Notes: a model not told the origin generated them from the letters alone. A stretch of DNA of 64,000 nt from Siphonobacter sp. SORGH_AS_0500 (GCF_002838835.1 NZ_NHPP01000006.1:248001-312000), one strand, 5' to 3'; shown: positions 53,588 through 63,347, counted from the first letter of the stretch. Program-made: numbers and translations.

Positions 53588-54283
53588 ATGAAAATTCTAC
53601 TGGTTGAGGACGAAAAGTTGCTTTCCGACAGCATTCGCTCGGCTTTGGTTCAGGAAGGTTTTTCCTGCGAAACGGCTTTGTCCTTCTTGGAGGCCCGTGA
53701 AAAACTCACGGATAAGATTTATGACGTAGTCGTCCTGGATATCAACCTGCCCGGTGGCCTGGGCTTCGACCTCTTCGCCGATATTCAGAGCATGGATTCG
53801 CACCCCGGCGTGCTCATTATTTCGGTGCGTAACAGTCTTGATGATAAACTCAAAGGACTCAATCTGGGGGCGGATGATTACCTCGTGAAACCCTTTCATC
53901 TGGATGAATTAATCGCCCGAATTCGAAGCATCATTCGTCGTCGGCATCCGCAGGAAGAAGAGGAAATGATGTACTACAACCTGTCCTACGATCTGATGAA
54001 TAACCAGGTGAAAGTCAATGGGCAGGAATTGAAATTAACCCACAGCCAGCTTCGGATTCTGTATTACTTACTGATGAACAAAAACCGCACGGTTTCCAAA
54101 GAATCGCTGTCTGACTATGTATTAAAGGATAATATCGACATGGTTGATTCCTTCGATTTCATTTATACCCACATTAAAAATCTCCGGCAAAAACTGAAGA
54201 AAGAAGGCTGCGAAGTCAGTATCGTCACAATGTACGGAATGGGTTATACCTTAAAGAAAGCAGATGGCAACCAGTCAGTATAG
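53588..54283 (+). CDS. OmpR/PhoB-family response regulator
   Basis: The 231-residue cytoplasmic regulator has a receiver domain (residues 1-115): KILLVEDE with the acidic pocket, VVVLDINLPGG with the phospho-acceptor Asp near 52, and LVKPFHLDEL with the conserved Lys. A winged-helix DNA-binding domain follows (LKLTHSQLRILYYLLMNKNRTVSKESL, then IKNLRQKLKKEG and MYGMGYTLKK). ATG 53588 is chosen over ATG 53582, which adds two residues. It overlaps the sensor kinase gene by 20 bp, so the two are co-translated, and the RND efflux operon follows them. Confidence 0.92.
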   Translation: MKILLVEDEKLLSDSIRSALVQEGFSCETALSFLEAREKLTDKIYDVVVLDINLPGGLGFDLFADIQSMDSHPGVLIISVRNSLDDKLKGLNLGADDYLVKPFHLDELIARIRSIIRRRHPQEEEEMMYYNLSYDLMNNQVKVNGQELKLTHSQLRILYYLLMNKNRTVSKESLSDYVLKDNIDMVDSFDFIYTHIKNLRQKLKKEGCEVSIVTMYGMGYTLKKADGNQSV

Positions 54284-55603
54284 CAAGCGTTTTATCACGA
54301 AAATCAAAAAGGTTTACATCGTAGCCTTACCCATTCTGCTGGTATTAACCATCTTGTTTAACAACTACGTTATCGATGTTTATTACCGGGTTTTTTATCG
54401 AATTCGGTTTAAAAATCAGGTCGAAGAAATTGCTTCTGCGGTTAAGAAAACCGGGAACTACCCATTCGGGATGGCGTTGCGTATCAGTTATTACCCCCGG
54501 ATGCCAAGCCGTATTCCTACTTTACCTATCAGTTTTACGACCTGGAAGACGTAAACAGTTCGTTTAATTTCTGGACGATTTTTTCGCTGAATCAACACCT
54601 GAATAATAAACGGATAAAAGAATACATCCGCACTGTTCCGGTCAAAAACCGACTGTATGAAGTAACGGTTACGGAAGTAACCATGAATGAGCCGGGAGGG
54701 CCAGAGAGTGAGGCCGTAATTTTTGCGGTGGTCTTTAGCTTAGTGCTGTTTTTTATTCTGAACTGGGCCTTTTTTCAGATCAACCTGAATCGCGTTTCGT
54801 ATAACCTCTGGCGACCGTTTTATAATAATTTACGCCGGATCAAGTCCTACAATATTCGTAATAAAGAACCTCTGCTTTTACAAAAAACCAGCGTTCGCGA
54901 GTTTGAATTATTCAATCAGGCCGTGCTTGATTTTACGAATAAAACGCAATCTGCTTATAATCAGCTACGGGAATTTACCGAAAATACGGCCCACGAACTG
55001 CAAACGCCGTTAAGCATATTGCTGGCTAAGGTAGAATTGATTTTGAAGCAAACCGAGCTGAAATCCGAAGAAAGAAAAGAGTTACTGGACATTAAGAAAA
55101 CCATCGTCCGGCTTTCGGGCATTCATAAAGGATTGAACCTGCTTTCCCGCATTCGCAGCATTCAGTATGCCGGAAAAATTGCCAAAACGGACCTGGAGGT
55201 CAATGACATCATCAGCGAGAGTCTGGAAACTTACGAAGAGTTAATTGAATACAGAAACCTCGAAGTCCAGCACAACAACGGCATCCAAAACCGAATTTCC
55301 TCCAATGAAGAACTGGTGCGAATCATGGTTGATAACCTGATCCGAAATGCCATTCAGCATAATGTGAATGAAGGGAAAATTTCAATTACCCATCAGAAAC
55401 AGGGCTTCGAAATCAGTAATACAGGCGTAGTCAACCAACCTATGGGGGAAGACATTTTTTCCAGATATCATACAAAATCTACCGATGATGGCCGACTGGG
55501 TCTGGGACTGGCTATTGTCGAGGCCATTTGCGAAACACTGGAGTTTTCCTGTGTTTATGAATATCGGCATTTGCAGCATTGCATCCGTATTAGTTGGGGA
55601 TAA
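54264..55603 (+). pseudogene. Sensor histidine kinase of the efflux-linked two-component system, interrupted by one frameshift
   Basis: The start at 54264 gives TM helix 1 (VYIVALPILLVLTILFNNYVI). The frame breaks at about 54494 in a C5 run (TTACCCCCGG). Adding one C gives PDAKPYSYFTYQFYDLEDV, a periplasmic sensor region, TM helix 2 (AVVFSLVLFFILNWAFF), the H-box FTENTAHELQTPLSILL, the N-box VDNLIRNAIQHN and the G-box LGLGLAIVEAI, for 446 residues in all. A strong terminator follows. The intact remainder suggests a sequencing error or recent loss. If real, the pump would lose its sensor. Confidence 0.85.
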
Positions 55604-55637
55604 TAAAATTATAGTCTCCTGAAAATTAATAAGTAAG

Positions 55638-55694
55638 CAAAATCTGTCGAGAAGCGGCAAAATCCGTCAGAATCTCGACAGATTTTGTTTTTTT
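55638..55694 (+). terminator. Terminator after the two-component genes
   Basis: CAAAATCTGTCGAGA pairs with TCTCGACAGATTTTG (15 bp) around a 20-nt loop, followed by a run of T. Confidence 0.85.
55666..55684 (+). promoter_or_regulatory. GACAGA-type direct repeat before the RND operon
   Basis: GTCAGAATC and GACAGATTT start 11 bp apart and resemble the pair GACAGAATT x2 before the response regulator gene. They overlap the right arm of the terminator, so the match could partly be chance. Confidence 0.35.
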
Positions 55695-55805
55695 ATTTGA
55701 ACGCTGAAATCAGTGAAAACTAGTTTTAGCCGACCTGACGAAACAAATTTTAAAGACGCTCGGTTGTAAGTCACAGAATAATACAAGTTTAATAGCCGAA
55801 GAGTA

Positions 55806-56996
55806 ATGCATTTTATCCCATTTCGATCGCCATTTGCAAACCGTAGGATTGCCGCAGGCATGGGTCTGTTTATGTTGATTTTTGCTTTTTCCTGTGGGAA
55901 AAAAGATGAAAAACAGCAAGCGGCTCAACAGCCAGCCGCTCCTAAAGAATACCCGGTCATGACCATTGAGGCTCGTGCCACGGATATTTATACAGATTAT
56001 CCGGCCACCTTGCAAGGCCAGGAGAACGTAGAAATTCGTCCCAGAATTGACGGATATATTGAACGTATTTTCGTAGATGAAGGAGCATTAGTTCGAAAAG
56101 GTCAGGTGCTGTTTCAGATCAGTGCTCCCCAATATGAACAAGATTTGCGTACGGCTCAGGCCAGCATCAAAATTGCCGAAGCTGACGTAAACGCCGCTCA
56201 GATGCAGGTAAATAAAGTAAAGCCGCTGGTAGAAAAAGACATCATCAGCCATTACGAACTGGAATCGGCGGAGTATACCCTTCAATCCAGACAGGCTGCA
56301 CTGGCTCAGGCAAAAGCTACACTCGCTAATGCTAGAATTAACCTTGGCTACACGCGGGTAACCAGCCCTGTCAATGGCGTAATTGGTCTGTTACCCCTGA
56401 AGTTAGGAAGTTTGGTAAGCCAGTCTACCACAACGCCCTTAACGACTGTAGCCAACATTGGTAACGTTTACGCTTATTTCTCGCTTAACGAAAAACAATT
56501 ACTTGACTTTTTCCGGGATACCAAAGGCAACACGCTTCAGCAGAAACTGGCGACTTTACCTAGTGTGTCACTCGTGCTTTCCGATGGTTCGGTATACTCA
56601 AAGCCAGGTCGCGTAGAAACGGCCAGTGGTTTGATCAGTACTGAAACGGGTTCGGCCAATTTCCGGGCAACGTTCCCTAATACAGATGGTTTTCTACGGA
56701 GTGGGAGCACGGGTCAGGTTCGGGTTACTTCCCACATTGAAAACGCCTTGATTATTCCTCAGAAGGCTACCTACGAGTTACAGGGTAAACGTCTGGCCTA
56801 TCTGGTAGCGGAGGGTAACAAAGTGAAGAGCGTGGAGGTTCAGGTGAAACCAACCACCGACGGGAAGTCATTCATTGTTACGCAAGGAGTGAAAGCGGGC
56901 GACAAGATCGTAGTAGAAGGAATTACGGCTCTCCGGGATGACATGGAAATTAAGCCGGGAGCAGTGAAGGCAGACACCACTGCCAACGCTCAGTAG
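55806..56996 (+). CDS. RND efflux periplasmic adaptor lipoprotein (AcrA/MexA type)
   Basis: The 396-residue protein has a lipoprotein signal (MGLFMLIFAFSCGKKDE). The adaptor layout follows: YPATLQGQENVEIRPRIDGYIERIFVDEGALVRKGQVLFQI (first lipoyl half), a helical hairpin (ADVNAAQMQVNKVKPLVEKDIISHYELESAEYTLQSRQAALAQAKATL), YTRVTSPVNGVIG (second lipoyl half), then beta-barrel and membrane-proximal domains. It bridges pump and outer-membrane channel. It is the first gene of a complete three-gene efflux operon, 51 bp before the pump gene. Confidence 0.95.
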   Translation: MHFIPFRSPFANRRIAAGMGLFMLIFAFSCGKKDEKQQAAQQPAAPKEYPVMTIEARATDIYTDYPATLQGQENVEIRPRIDGYIERIFVDEGALVRKGQVLFQISAPQYEQDLRTAQASIKIAEADVNAAQMQVNKVKPLVEKDIISHYELESAEYTLQSRQAALAQAKATLANARINLGYTRVTSPVNGVIGLLPLKLGSLVSQSTTTPLTTVANIGNVYAYFSLNEKQLLDFFRDTKGNTLQQKLATLPSVSLVLSDGSVYSKPGRVETASGLISTETGSANFRATFPNTDGFLRSGSTGQVRVTSHIENALIIPQKATYELQGKRLAYLVAEGNKVKSVEVQVKPTTDGKSFIVTQGVKAGDKIVVEGITALRDDMEIKPGAVKADTTANAQ

Positions 56997-57047
56997 GTTA
57001 GGAGGTAAAGGGATTCCCTGGCTAACAAGCCCAAAATCAACATTTTT

Positions 57048-60000
57048 ATGCTTAAGAGATTTATTGAACGGCCGGTATTATCCACCGTTATATCCATCAT
57101 TATTGTCATGCTGGGGATATTGGGGCTGGTAACCTTACCCGTTTCTCAATATCCTGAAATTGCTCCCCCAACGGTTCAGGTGCAGGCAACCTACACTGGG
57201 GCTAACGCGAGTGTAGTATTAAGTAGTGTGATTGTACCGCTCGAAGAGCAGATCAACGGGGTAGAAGACATGACTTACATGACTTCTACGGCTGCCAACG
57301 ACGGTACCGCTACGATTACCATCTTCTTCAAACTAGGAACGAACCCTGACCTGGCGGCAGTAAACGTGCAGAACCGGGTGTCGCGGGCAACGAGTTTGCT
57401 ACCTCAGGAAGTAACCCGGGCGGGGGTTATCACCAGTAAGCGTCAAAGTAGTAACGTGTTGATTTTTACACTTTACAGCGAGAACAAAGCCTACGAACAG
57501 ACGTTCCTGCAAAACTACGCCAACATTAACATTGTGCCTCAACTCAAACGGGTAACCGGGGTAGGGGATGCCAGTGCATTTGGTTTACGCGATTACGCCA
57601 TGCGGATCTGGCTGAAACCTGATGTGATGGCAACGTATGGTCTGATTCCTGACGACGTTTCGGCGGCTCTGGCGGAACAAAACGTGGAAGCAGCTCCGGG
57701 GCAGTTTGGCGAAAGCAGCGATCAGTCTTTCCAGTATATTATCAAATATCCCGGTCGTTTGAAAGATCCGGCTCAGTTTGAGAATATGATTATCCGTTCA
57801 ACGCCCGGCGGCCAGGTCTTGCGTTTACGGGACATCGCCCGGGTTGAACTCGGTGCTCAGAGTTACGCCAGTATTTCAACGTCACAGGGGTATCCATCGG
57901 TAGCGTTGGCGATTAACCAAACGGCGGGTTCAAATGCTCAGGAGGTAATCGAAAACTCACTGAAAGTAATCAAGGAAGCAGAAAAGTCATTTCCTCCCGG
58001 GGTACATTACGCCGAGCTGCTGAATGCCAATAACTTCCTGGATGCCTCGATTGAGAAAGTAATTCACACGCTGATCGAAGCCTTTATTCTGGTATTTATT
58101 GTCGTATTTATCTTCCTTCAGGACTTCCGTTCGACGCTGATTCCCGCTATTGCGGTGCCGGTAGCGATTGTCGGTACATTTTTCTTCCTGAACCTGTTCG
58201 GATTTACAATTAACCTGCTGACGCTATTCGCATTAGTATTAGCGATTGGTATCGTAGTGGATGATGCCATCGTAGTAGTAGAGGCGGTGCACGCCAAGCT
58301 GGATGAGGGTTATACTTCCGCTCGCAAAGCATCCATTGATGCGATGAGTGAAATCAGTGGTGCCATCGTTTCGATTACGTTGGTAATGGCGGCAGTATTC
58401 GTTCCGGTAAGTTTCATCAGTGGTTCAACCGGGGTGTTTTATAAACAGTTTGGTCTGACGCTGGCAATTTCCATCATCCTTTCGGCCATTAACGCCCTGA
58501 CGCTGAGTCCGGCTCTTTGTGCTATGTTCCTCAAACCGCACGATAAGGAGCACAAAAAAGGATTCATGCAGCGGTTTTATACGGCCTTCAACACGGGTTT
58601 TGATGCTGTAACTACAAAATATGCCCGTTCGGTCACTTTCCTTTCCGGTAAGAAATGGGTGGCTCTGGGTGCTATTGCAGTGTTTGCCGGAATTTTCTTC
58701 TGGTTACTTCGCACCACGCCTTCCGGTTTCGTTCCGAACGAAGATCAGGGAACCATCTTTGCTAACATCACTTTACCCCCTGCTTCTTCCGTAGAACGGA
58801 CAACGGCCATTGCTAATGAAGTAGATAAGATTGCCCGGGAAATGCCCGCCGTTCGATTCACGACGCGTCTGGCTGGTCGGAGTATCATCAGTGGTAACGG
58901 GAGTTCGTACGGGATGGTAATCATCGGTTTGAAGGACTGGAAAGAACGTCCCGATCAGGATATTAACGCCGTAATCCGGGATCTTTTTGCCAAAACCAGC
59001 CATATCCGTGGGGCCGAAATCGTATTCTTCTCGCCCCCAACCATTCAGGGTTTTGGTACCAGTAACGGTTTTGAGTTACAGTTACAGGATCGGGCCGGTG
59101 GAACCATTGACCGACTTTTTGAAGTGGAAAAAGACTTCATGGCGGCCCTCTTGAAACGCCCTGAAATTCAGTTTGCTACCACGACTTTCAACCCAACATT
59201 CCCGCAATACATGGTGAATGTAAACGTGGCCCGGACGAAAGAAGCCGGACTGACGGTGAACGCAGTATTGAGTGCCTTGCAGGGATATTTCGGTGGGGTG
59301 TATGCGTCTAACTTTAACCAGTTTGGCAAGCAATATCGGGTCATGATTCAGGCCGATCCTGCGTACCGGGCTAGCCCGTCCAGTCTGAACTCCGTTTACA
59401 TTCGGAATGCGAATGGAACGATGGCTCCCATCTCGGAATTCGTAACGATGGATCGGGTTTATGGTCCAGAAACAATTACGCGATTTAACCTCTTTACTTC
59501 GGTTTCCATCACGGGTACGCCCAAAGCTGGTTTCAGTTCCGGGGATGCGATTAAAGCCATTCAGGAAGTGGCGGCTGAGAAGTTACCCGCCGGTTATGGC
59601 TACGAATTCTCGGGTATGACGCGGGAAGAAATTCAGAGTGGCGGACAGACAATTTACATCTTTATGCTTTGTCTGGCCTTCGTTTACTTCCTGTTGAGTG
59701 CTCAGTACGAGAGTTATATTCTGCCCTGGGCGGTATTGCTTTCACTGCCCGTCGGTCTGGCCGGAACGTTCATCTTTGCCCGCATTTTTGGCATTGATAA
59801 CAACATTTACCTTCAGATTACAATCATCATGTTGATTGGTCTGCTGGCGAAAAATGCCATTCTGATCGTAGAATACGCCGTTGAACGCCGACGACACGGG
59901 ATGGACATTGTGAAGGCCGCCGTGGATGGGGCCGAAGCTCGTCTCCGACCTATTTTGATGACTTCGTTTGCCTTTATTCTGGGTCTGGTGCCGTTGATGC

Positions 60001-60209
60001 TGGCGTCTGGTGCGGGTGCCCTGGGGAACCGTTCCATTGGTACAGGAGCCGTTGGCGGGATGTTAATTGGTACCTTGCTCGGGGTATTTATTATCCCGGT
60101 GCTGTTTATCATCTTCCAGACCTTGCAGGAGAAAATCAGCGGTTCTCCCAAGCAGCTGCAAACCGAGGAAAAATCACACGCGGATCTGATGGCCGGTCAG
60201 GGACGTTAA
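57048..60209 (+). CDS. RND multidrug efflux pump, HAE1 (AcrB-like) inner-membrane transporter
   Basis: The 1053-residue transporter begins MLKRFIERPVLSTVISIIIVMLGILGLVTLPVSQYPEIAPPTVQV, the AcrB-type first helix and start of the porter domain. TM4 carries the proton-relay Asp pair in GIVVDDAIVVVEAV, and TM10 carries the partner Lys in LLAKNAILIVEYAVE. It uses the proton gradient to expel hydrophobic or amphiphilic compounds. The length is normal for HAE1. A hairpin in the 78-bp gap before the outer-membrane channel gene could reduce its expression relative to the pump. Confidence 0.96.
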   Translation: MLKRFIERPVLSTVISIIIVMLGILGLVTLPVSQYPEIAPPTVQVQATYTGANASVVLSSVIVPLEEQINGVEDMTYMTSTAANDGTATITIFFKLGTNPDLAAVNVQNRVSRATSLLPQEVTRAGVITSKRQSSNVLIFTLYSENKAYEQTFLQNYANINIVPQLKRVTGVGDASAFGLRDYAMRIWLKPDVMATYGLIPDDVSAALAEQNVEAAPGQFGESSDQSFQYIIKYPGRLKDPAQFENMIIRSTPGGQVLRLRDIARVELGAQSYASISTSQGYPSVALAINQTAGSNAQEVIENSLKVIKEAEKSFPPGVHYAELLNANNFLDASIEKVIHTLIEAFILVFIVVFIFLQDFRSTLIPAIAVPVAIVGTFFFLNLFGFTINLLTLFALVLAIGIVVDDAIVVVEAVHAKLDEGYTSARKASIDAMSEISGAIVSITLVMAAVFVPVSFISGSTGVFYKQFGLTLAISIILSAINALTLSPALCAMFLKPHDKEHKKGFMQRFYTAFNTGFDAVTTKYARSVTFLSGKKWVALGAIAVFAGIFFWLLRTTPSGFVPNEDQGTIFANITLPPASSVERTTAIANEVDKIAREMPAVRFTTRLAGRSIISGNGSSYGMVIIGLKDWKERPDQDINAVIRDLFAKTSHIRGAEIVFFSPPTIQGFGTSNGFELQLQDRAGGTIDRLFEVEKDFMAALLKRPEIQFATTTFNPTFPQYMVNVNVARTKEAGLTVNAVLSALQGYFGGVYASNFNQFGKQYRVMIQADPAYRASPSSLNSVYIRNANGTMAPISEFVTMDRVYGPETITRFNLFTSVSITGTPKAGFSSGDAIKAIQEVAAEKLPAGYGYEFSGMTREEIQSGGQTIYIFMLCLAFVYFLLSAQYESYILPWAVLLSLPVGLAGTFIFARIFGIDNNIYLQITIIMLIGLLAKNAILIVEYAVERRRHGMDIVKAAVDGAEARLRPILMTSFAFILGLVPLMLASGAGALGNRSIGTGAVGGMLIGTLLGVFIIPVLFIIFQTLQEKISGSPKQLQTEEKSHADLMAGQGR

Positions 60210-60216
60210 TAGGAAT

Positions 60217-60261
60217 GAAAAAGCAGGCGAGGCGATACGTGAAAAAGTAACCTGCTTTTTC
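60217..60261 (+). terminator. Intra-operon hairpin between pump and outer-membrane factor genes
   Basis: GAAAAAGCAGG pairs with CCTGCTTTTTC around a 23-nt loop, ending in a T-run. It could act as a partial terminator or as an mRNA processing or stability element. Confidence 0.55.
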
Positions 60262-60287
60262 GGTCAACCATTGACATTTTAATAGAT

Positions 60288-61676
60288 ATGAATAGGAAAC
60301 TTTTGTGGCAGTCGTTCGCGGTGTTCATTCTTCTGCAAGGACTTGCTGCCTGCAAAATAACGCAGAATTATAACCGGCCTAATGTAAGTACAGAGGGCCT
60401 GTATCGGGACGGGGGCACGGATACCACCAGTATGGCAAATATGCCCTGGCGAAACATGTTTTCCGATACTACGTTACAAAACCTGATTCAGGAAGGTTTG
60501 AATAATAACCTGAACTTAAAGTCAGCAATTACCCGGATTGAAGTAGCGGAAGCAAACCTGTACCAAAGCCGGATGAATTTTTTCCCGAACGTGACGGGGA
60601 ATGGAACGGGGGTTTTTGCCAAGGTACCTAACGTACCCAGTGCAGCGACGGGTTTTGCCAGACGCCAGTTTCAGTTGTATACCAACGCTAGTTGGGAAGC
60701 AGACGCCTGGGGTAAATTGAGAAGTGCCAAACGTTCAAACCTGGCTTTATTACTGCAAAGCGAGGCTACGAAACGTGCGGTGCAGACACAGTTAATTGCA
60801 GACATTGCCAACGCCTATTATTCGCTTTTGGCCCTGGATGCCCAGCTCGCCATTACGCAGAGAAACGTGGACATCTGGGTATCGAACGTAGAGACGATGA
60901 AGGATTTGAAAGAGGCCGCCGTAGTAACCGGAGCAGCCGTCGTGCAGAGTGAAGCCAGTCAATATGCGGCGGAAGTAACGATTCCTACCCTGAAGCAAAC
61001 CATTCGGGAAACTGAAAATGCATTGAGCGTATTGCTGGCTCGTGCTCCCGGTGCCATTACCCGCACCACGCTGGAAGCTCAGGTACCCATGGAAACGTTA
61101 AATACGGGCGTTTCGGCTCAGTTGCTGGGTAATCGTCCGGATGTACAGGCGGCGGAATATTCGTATCGGAGTGCCTTTGAAATAACGAACGTAGCCCGGA
61201 CATACTTCTATCCATCATTAACCCTGACAGCCAACGGAGGTCTTTCGGCTCTTTCACTGGGCGGTTTATTTTCAACGACATCCATCTTTGGTAACCTCGC
61301 GGCGGGTATAGCTCAGCCTATTTTTGCCCGGGGAACCAACAAAGTGCGTTTACGTACAGCCAAGGCCGATCAGGAAAACGCTTTGCTCAACTTTCAGGGA
61401 ACCTTATTAACCGCAGGTCAGGAAGTATCTAATGCATTATTTGCCTATCAAACGGCTACGGAGCGTGCCATGATTCGCGGTCGTCAGTTGAACTCCCTGC
61501 AAAAGTCGGTGGATTATACGAAAGAGTTATTAAAATACAGCTCAGCCAACTATACCGAAGTTCTGGTAGCTCAGCAAAGCCTGCTGTCGGCAGAATTGAG
61601 TAGCGTCAGTGATCGGCTACAGCAATTGCAATCAGTAGTGTCACTATATCGGGCACTGGGCGGTGGCTGGAAATAG
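60288..61676 (+). CDS. RND efflux outer-membrane factor (TolC/NodT-family lipoprotein)
   Basis: The 462-residue protein has a lipoprotein signal ending LLQGLAAC, then TQNYNRPNVSTEGLYRD. It has two OEP repeats: PWRNMFSDTTLQNLIQEGLNNNLNLKSAITRIEVAEANLYQSR, and TTLEAQVPMETLNTGVSAQLLGNRPDVQAAEYSYRSAFEITNVARTYFYPSL. The RPDVQAAE string is typical of NodT/OprM channels. Trimers form the outer-membrane exit duct for the pump encoded upstream. A strong terminator closes the operon. Confidence 0.95.
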   Translation: MNRKLLWQSFAVFILLQGLAACKITQNYNRPNVSTEGLYRDGGTDTTSMANMPWRNMFSDTTLQNLIQEGLNNNLNLKSAITRIEVAEANLYQSRMNFFPNVTGNGTGVFAKVPNVPSAATGFARRQFQLYTNASWEADAWGKLRSAKRSNLALLLQSEATKRAVQTQLIADIANAYYSLLALDAQLAITQRNVDIWVSNVETMKDLKEAAVVTGAAVVQSEASQYAAEVTIPTLKQTIRETENALSVLLARAPGAITRTTLEAQVPMETLNTGVSAQLLGNRPDVQAAEYSYRSAFEITNVARTYFYPSLTLTANGGLSALSLGGLFSTTSIFGNLAAGIAQPIFARGTNKVRLRTAKADQENALLNFQGTLLTAGQEVSNALFAYQTATERAMIRGRQLNSLQKSVDYTKELLKYSSANYTEVLVAQQSLLSAELSSVSDRLQQLQSVVSLYRALGGGWK

Positions 61677-61703
61677 AACTATTAGTTTTATAGGTGTATA
61701 GTT

Positions 61704-61736
61704 AAAAAGTCTGGTGGTTTTCCGCCGGACTTTTTT
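61704..61736 (+). terminator. Terminator after the RND operon
   Basis: AAAAAGTCTGGTGG pairs with CCGCCGGACTTTTTT (one G:U-type mismatch) around a short loop. Confidence 0.85.
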
Positions 61737-61760
61737 GTTGAAAAGGCCTAATAACAATAA

Positions 61761-61789
61761 GGTAGAGATGCGATTCATCGCGTCTGGGC
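61761..61789. repeat. Isolated copy of the GAGATGCGA...TCGCGTCT module
   Basis: GTAGAGATGCGATTCATCGCGTCTGGG matches the corresponding module of composite repeat copies A-C. No other module is nearby. Confidence 0.6.
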
Positions 61790-61891
61790 AGCAAACAGTT
61801 TTGCTAATTATGGGCAGTTCGTGATTAGTTAGTCCACGTTTCCAACGCGGATCCTGAGAAAAGCGTCTGCGACGTCTCCAGCATCCTACGG

Positions 61892-62428
61892 TTAAACCCA
61901 TTCACTTTTCAGCTTCGAGTAAACCACAATATCCACGTATTGCCCGTGGAGAAATTCTGCTTGTCGGGAAATGCCTTCTTTGGTGAACCCTAAACGCTCA
62001 GGAACGGCCTGACTTTTAGTGTTCCCTATCGCACACTTAATCTCGATTCTATTTAATGGTAACTCCTCAAAACCGAACTTCAACAAACGTTGGGTAGCCT
62101 GAGTAATGAGGCCCTTACCCTGGCTGGAGGGGGCAATCCAGTACCCGATTTCTCCACTATGGTTTTGTGTATCAATCTTATAAATCCCGATTCTTCCGAC
62201 TACTGTATCGTTTTCTTTAATAACAAAGGCAAATTCTCCTCCGTGTTTGCTTCGTAGCTGGGAAGCGTCTGCGTAGTTATCAAAAAAGGAAGGAGCCCGG
62301 ACCAAGCCGACCCAGGGTAACCAGGGACTGAGATAGTTTTTGTTTTCCGTTACCAGTTGAAAAATAGATGAGCTATGAACCCTATCGAGTGACTCAAGGG
62401 TAAGGTCTTGATTAATTTGAAGAATCAT
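61892..62428 (-). CDS. RimJ/RimL-type GNAT N-acetyltransferase
   Basis: The ATG at 62428 (MILQINQDLTLESLDRVH) gives 178 residues; the upstream ATG at 62488 adds a hydrophobic stretch not usual in this family. GNAT features are VVGRIGIYKIDTQNHSGEIGYWIAPSSQGKGLITQATQRLLKFGF with the acetyl-CoA loop QGKG, and IEIKCAIGNTKSQAVPERLGFTKEG. RimL-like enzymes acetylate ribosomal or other protein N-termini, or small molecules. The substrate is unknown. It is divergent from the GNAT gene at 62581. Confidence 0.88.
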   Translation of the reverse strand: MILQINQDLTLESLDRVHSSSIFQLVTENKNYLSPWLPWVGLVRAPSFFDNYADASQLRSKHGGEFAFVIKENDTVVGRIGIYKIDTQNHSGEIGYWIAPSSQGKGLITQATQRLLKFGFEELPLNRIEIKCAIGNTKSQAVPERLGFTKEGISRQAEFLHGQYVDIVVYSKLKSEWV

Positions 62429-62580
62429 CGATAGTGTTTTCAAAAATGAAAAAAGAATGTAAAATAAAAAGTTACGATAACGTCTCAATGTAACAAATAT
62501 TGGAAGTAATCGCTATACTTGTTAAGTATCAAATACGGTAAAAGGTGTTTGTCTATTGAACGAATAAGACGTAGCAGATT

Positions 62581-63126
62581 ATGGCAAAGACAGATCAAAA
62601 ATTAACCTTTATCATAAGGAAATCATGTCTGGAGGATAGTATGGAAATAGTAAGCCTATACAAAAATGTAGCACGAAATAAAGGAGGATTAGCTCGAGAA
62701 GAAGATGAAATAACGCAAGCTTACGTAGAAAATTTTACGAGGAAATCGATTGAAGATGGGTTACAATTTGTGGTGATAGACCAATCGAAAGAAAACCGGG
62801 TGGTTGGAGAAATTCATTGTTACAAGCCAGAACCTAAGGTATTTAAACACATTTTAAGTGATCTCACAATTGCGATAGATCCTGATTATCAGGGTATGGG
62901 GTTAGGTAAAAAGCTATTTGAAACCTTATTGGAGTTTGTATCTAACTATAAACGAGATATACTAAGAGTAGAACTATTTGCCAGAGAGTCTAACTCGAAA
63001 GCTATTGATATCTATACGAAAATAGGGTTTGTCAGGGAAGGACGTTTGAGAAACAGAATAAGGATAGACACTAATACTTTTGAATGTGACATCGTAATGG
63101 GGTGGACCAATCCTAAATTTGAATGA
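62581..63126 (+). CDS. GNAT-family N-acetyltransferase
   Basis: The 181-residue protein has LTIAIDPDYQGMGLGKKLFETLLEFV near residues 95-120 (acetyl-CoA loop QGMGLGK) and VELFARESNSKAIDIYTKIGFVREGRLRNRIR, the usual motif B. It lacks a signal peptide. Codon use is AT-rich compared with the efflux genes nearby, which may indicate transfer. Its substrate cannot be told. The 221-bp gap downstream to the LytTR gene holds no ORF worth reporting. Confidence 0.85.
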   Translation: MAKTDQKLTFIIRKSCLEDSMEIVSLYKNVARNKGGLAREEDEITQAYVENFTRKSIEDGLQFVVIDQSKENRVVGEIHCYKPEPKVFKHILSDLTIAIDPDYQGMGLGKKLFETLLEFVSNYKRDILRVELFARESNSKAIDIYTKIGFVREGRLRNRIRIDTNTFECDIVMGWTNPKFE

Positions 63127-63347
63127 AAAATTAGGTAAGGGGATTTCAAATTTGAAAAATTGCTTTGCTGTAAAAGCTTTCGTGTTACGAATGATTACTA
63201 GCAAAATCTACTGTTTTCTGGCCTTGTCTGCTAAGTAATCAACAGATTATGAATGGATTGATAAGTGATCTTTTATAACATACATAGCTGTTGTACACTA
63301 TTCTGTCTGATAGGACGTGCCTGATTAATTACTTGAATGGAGGTGTT

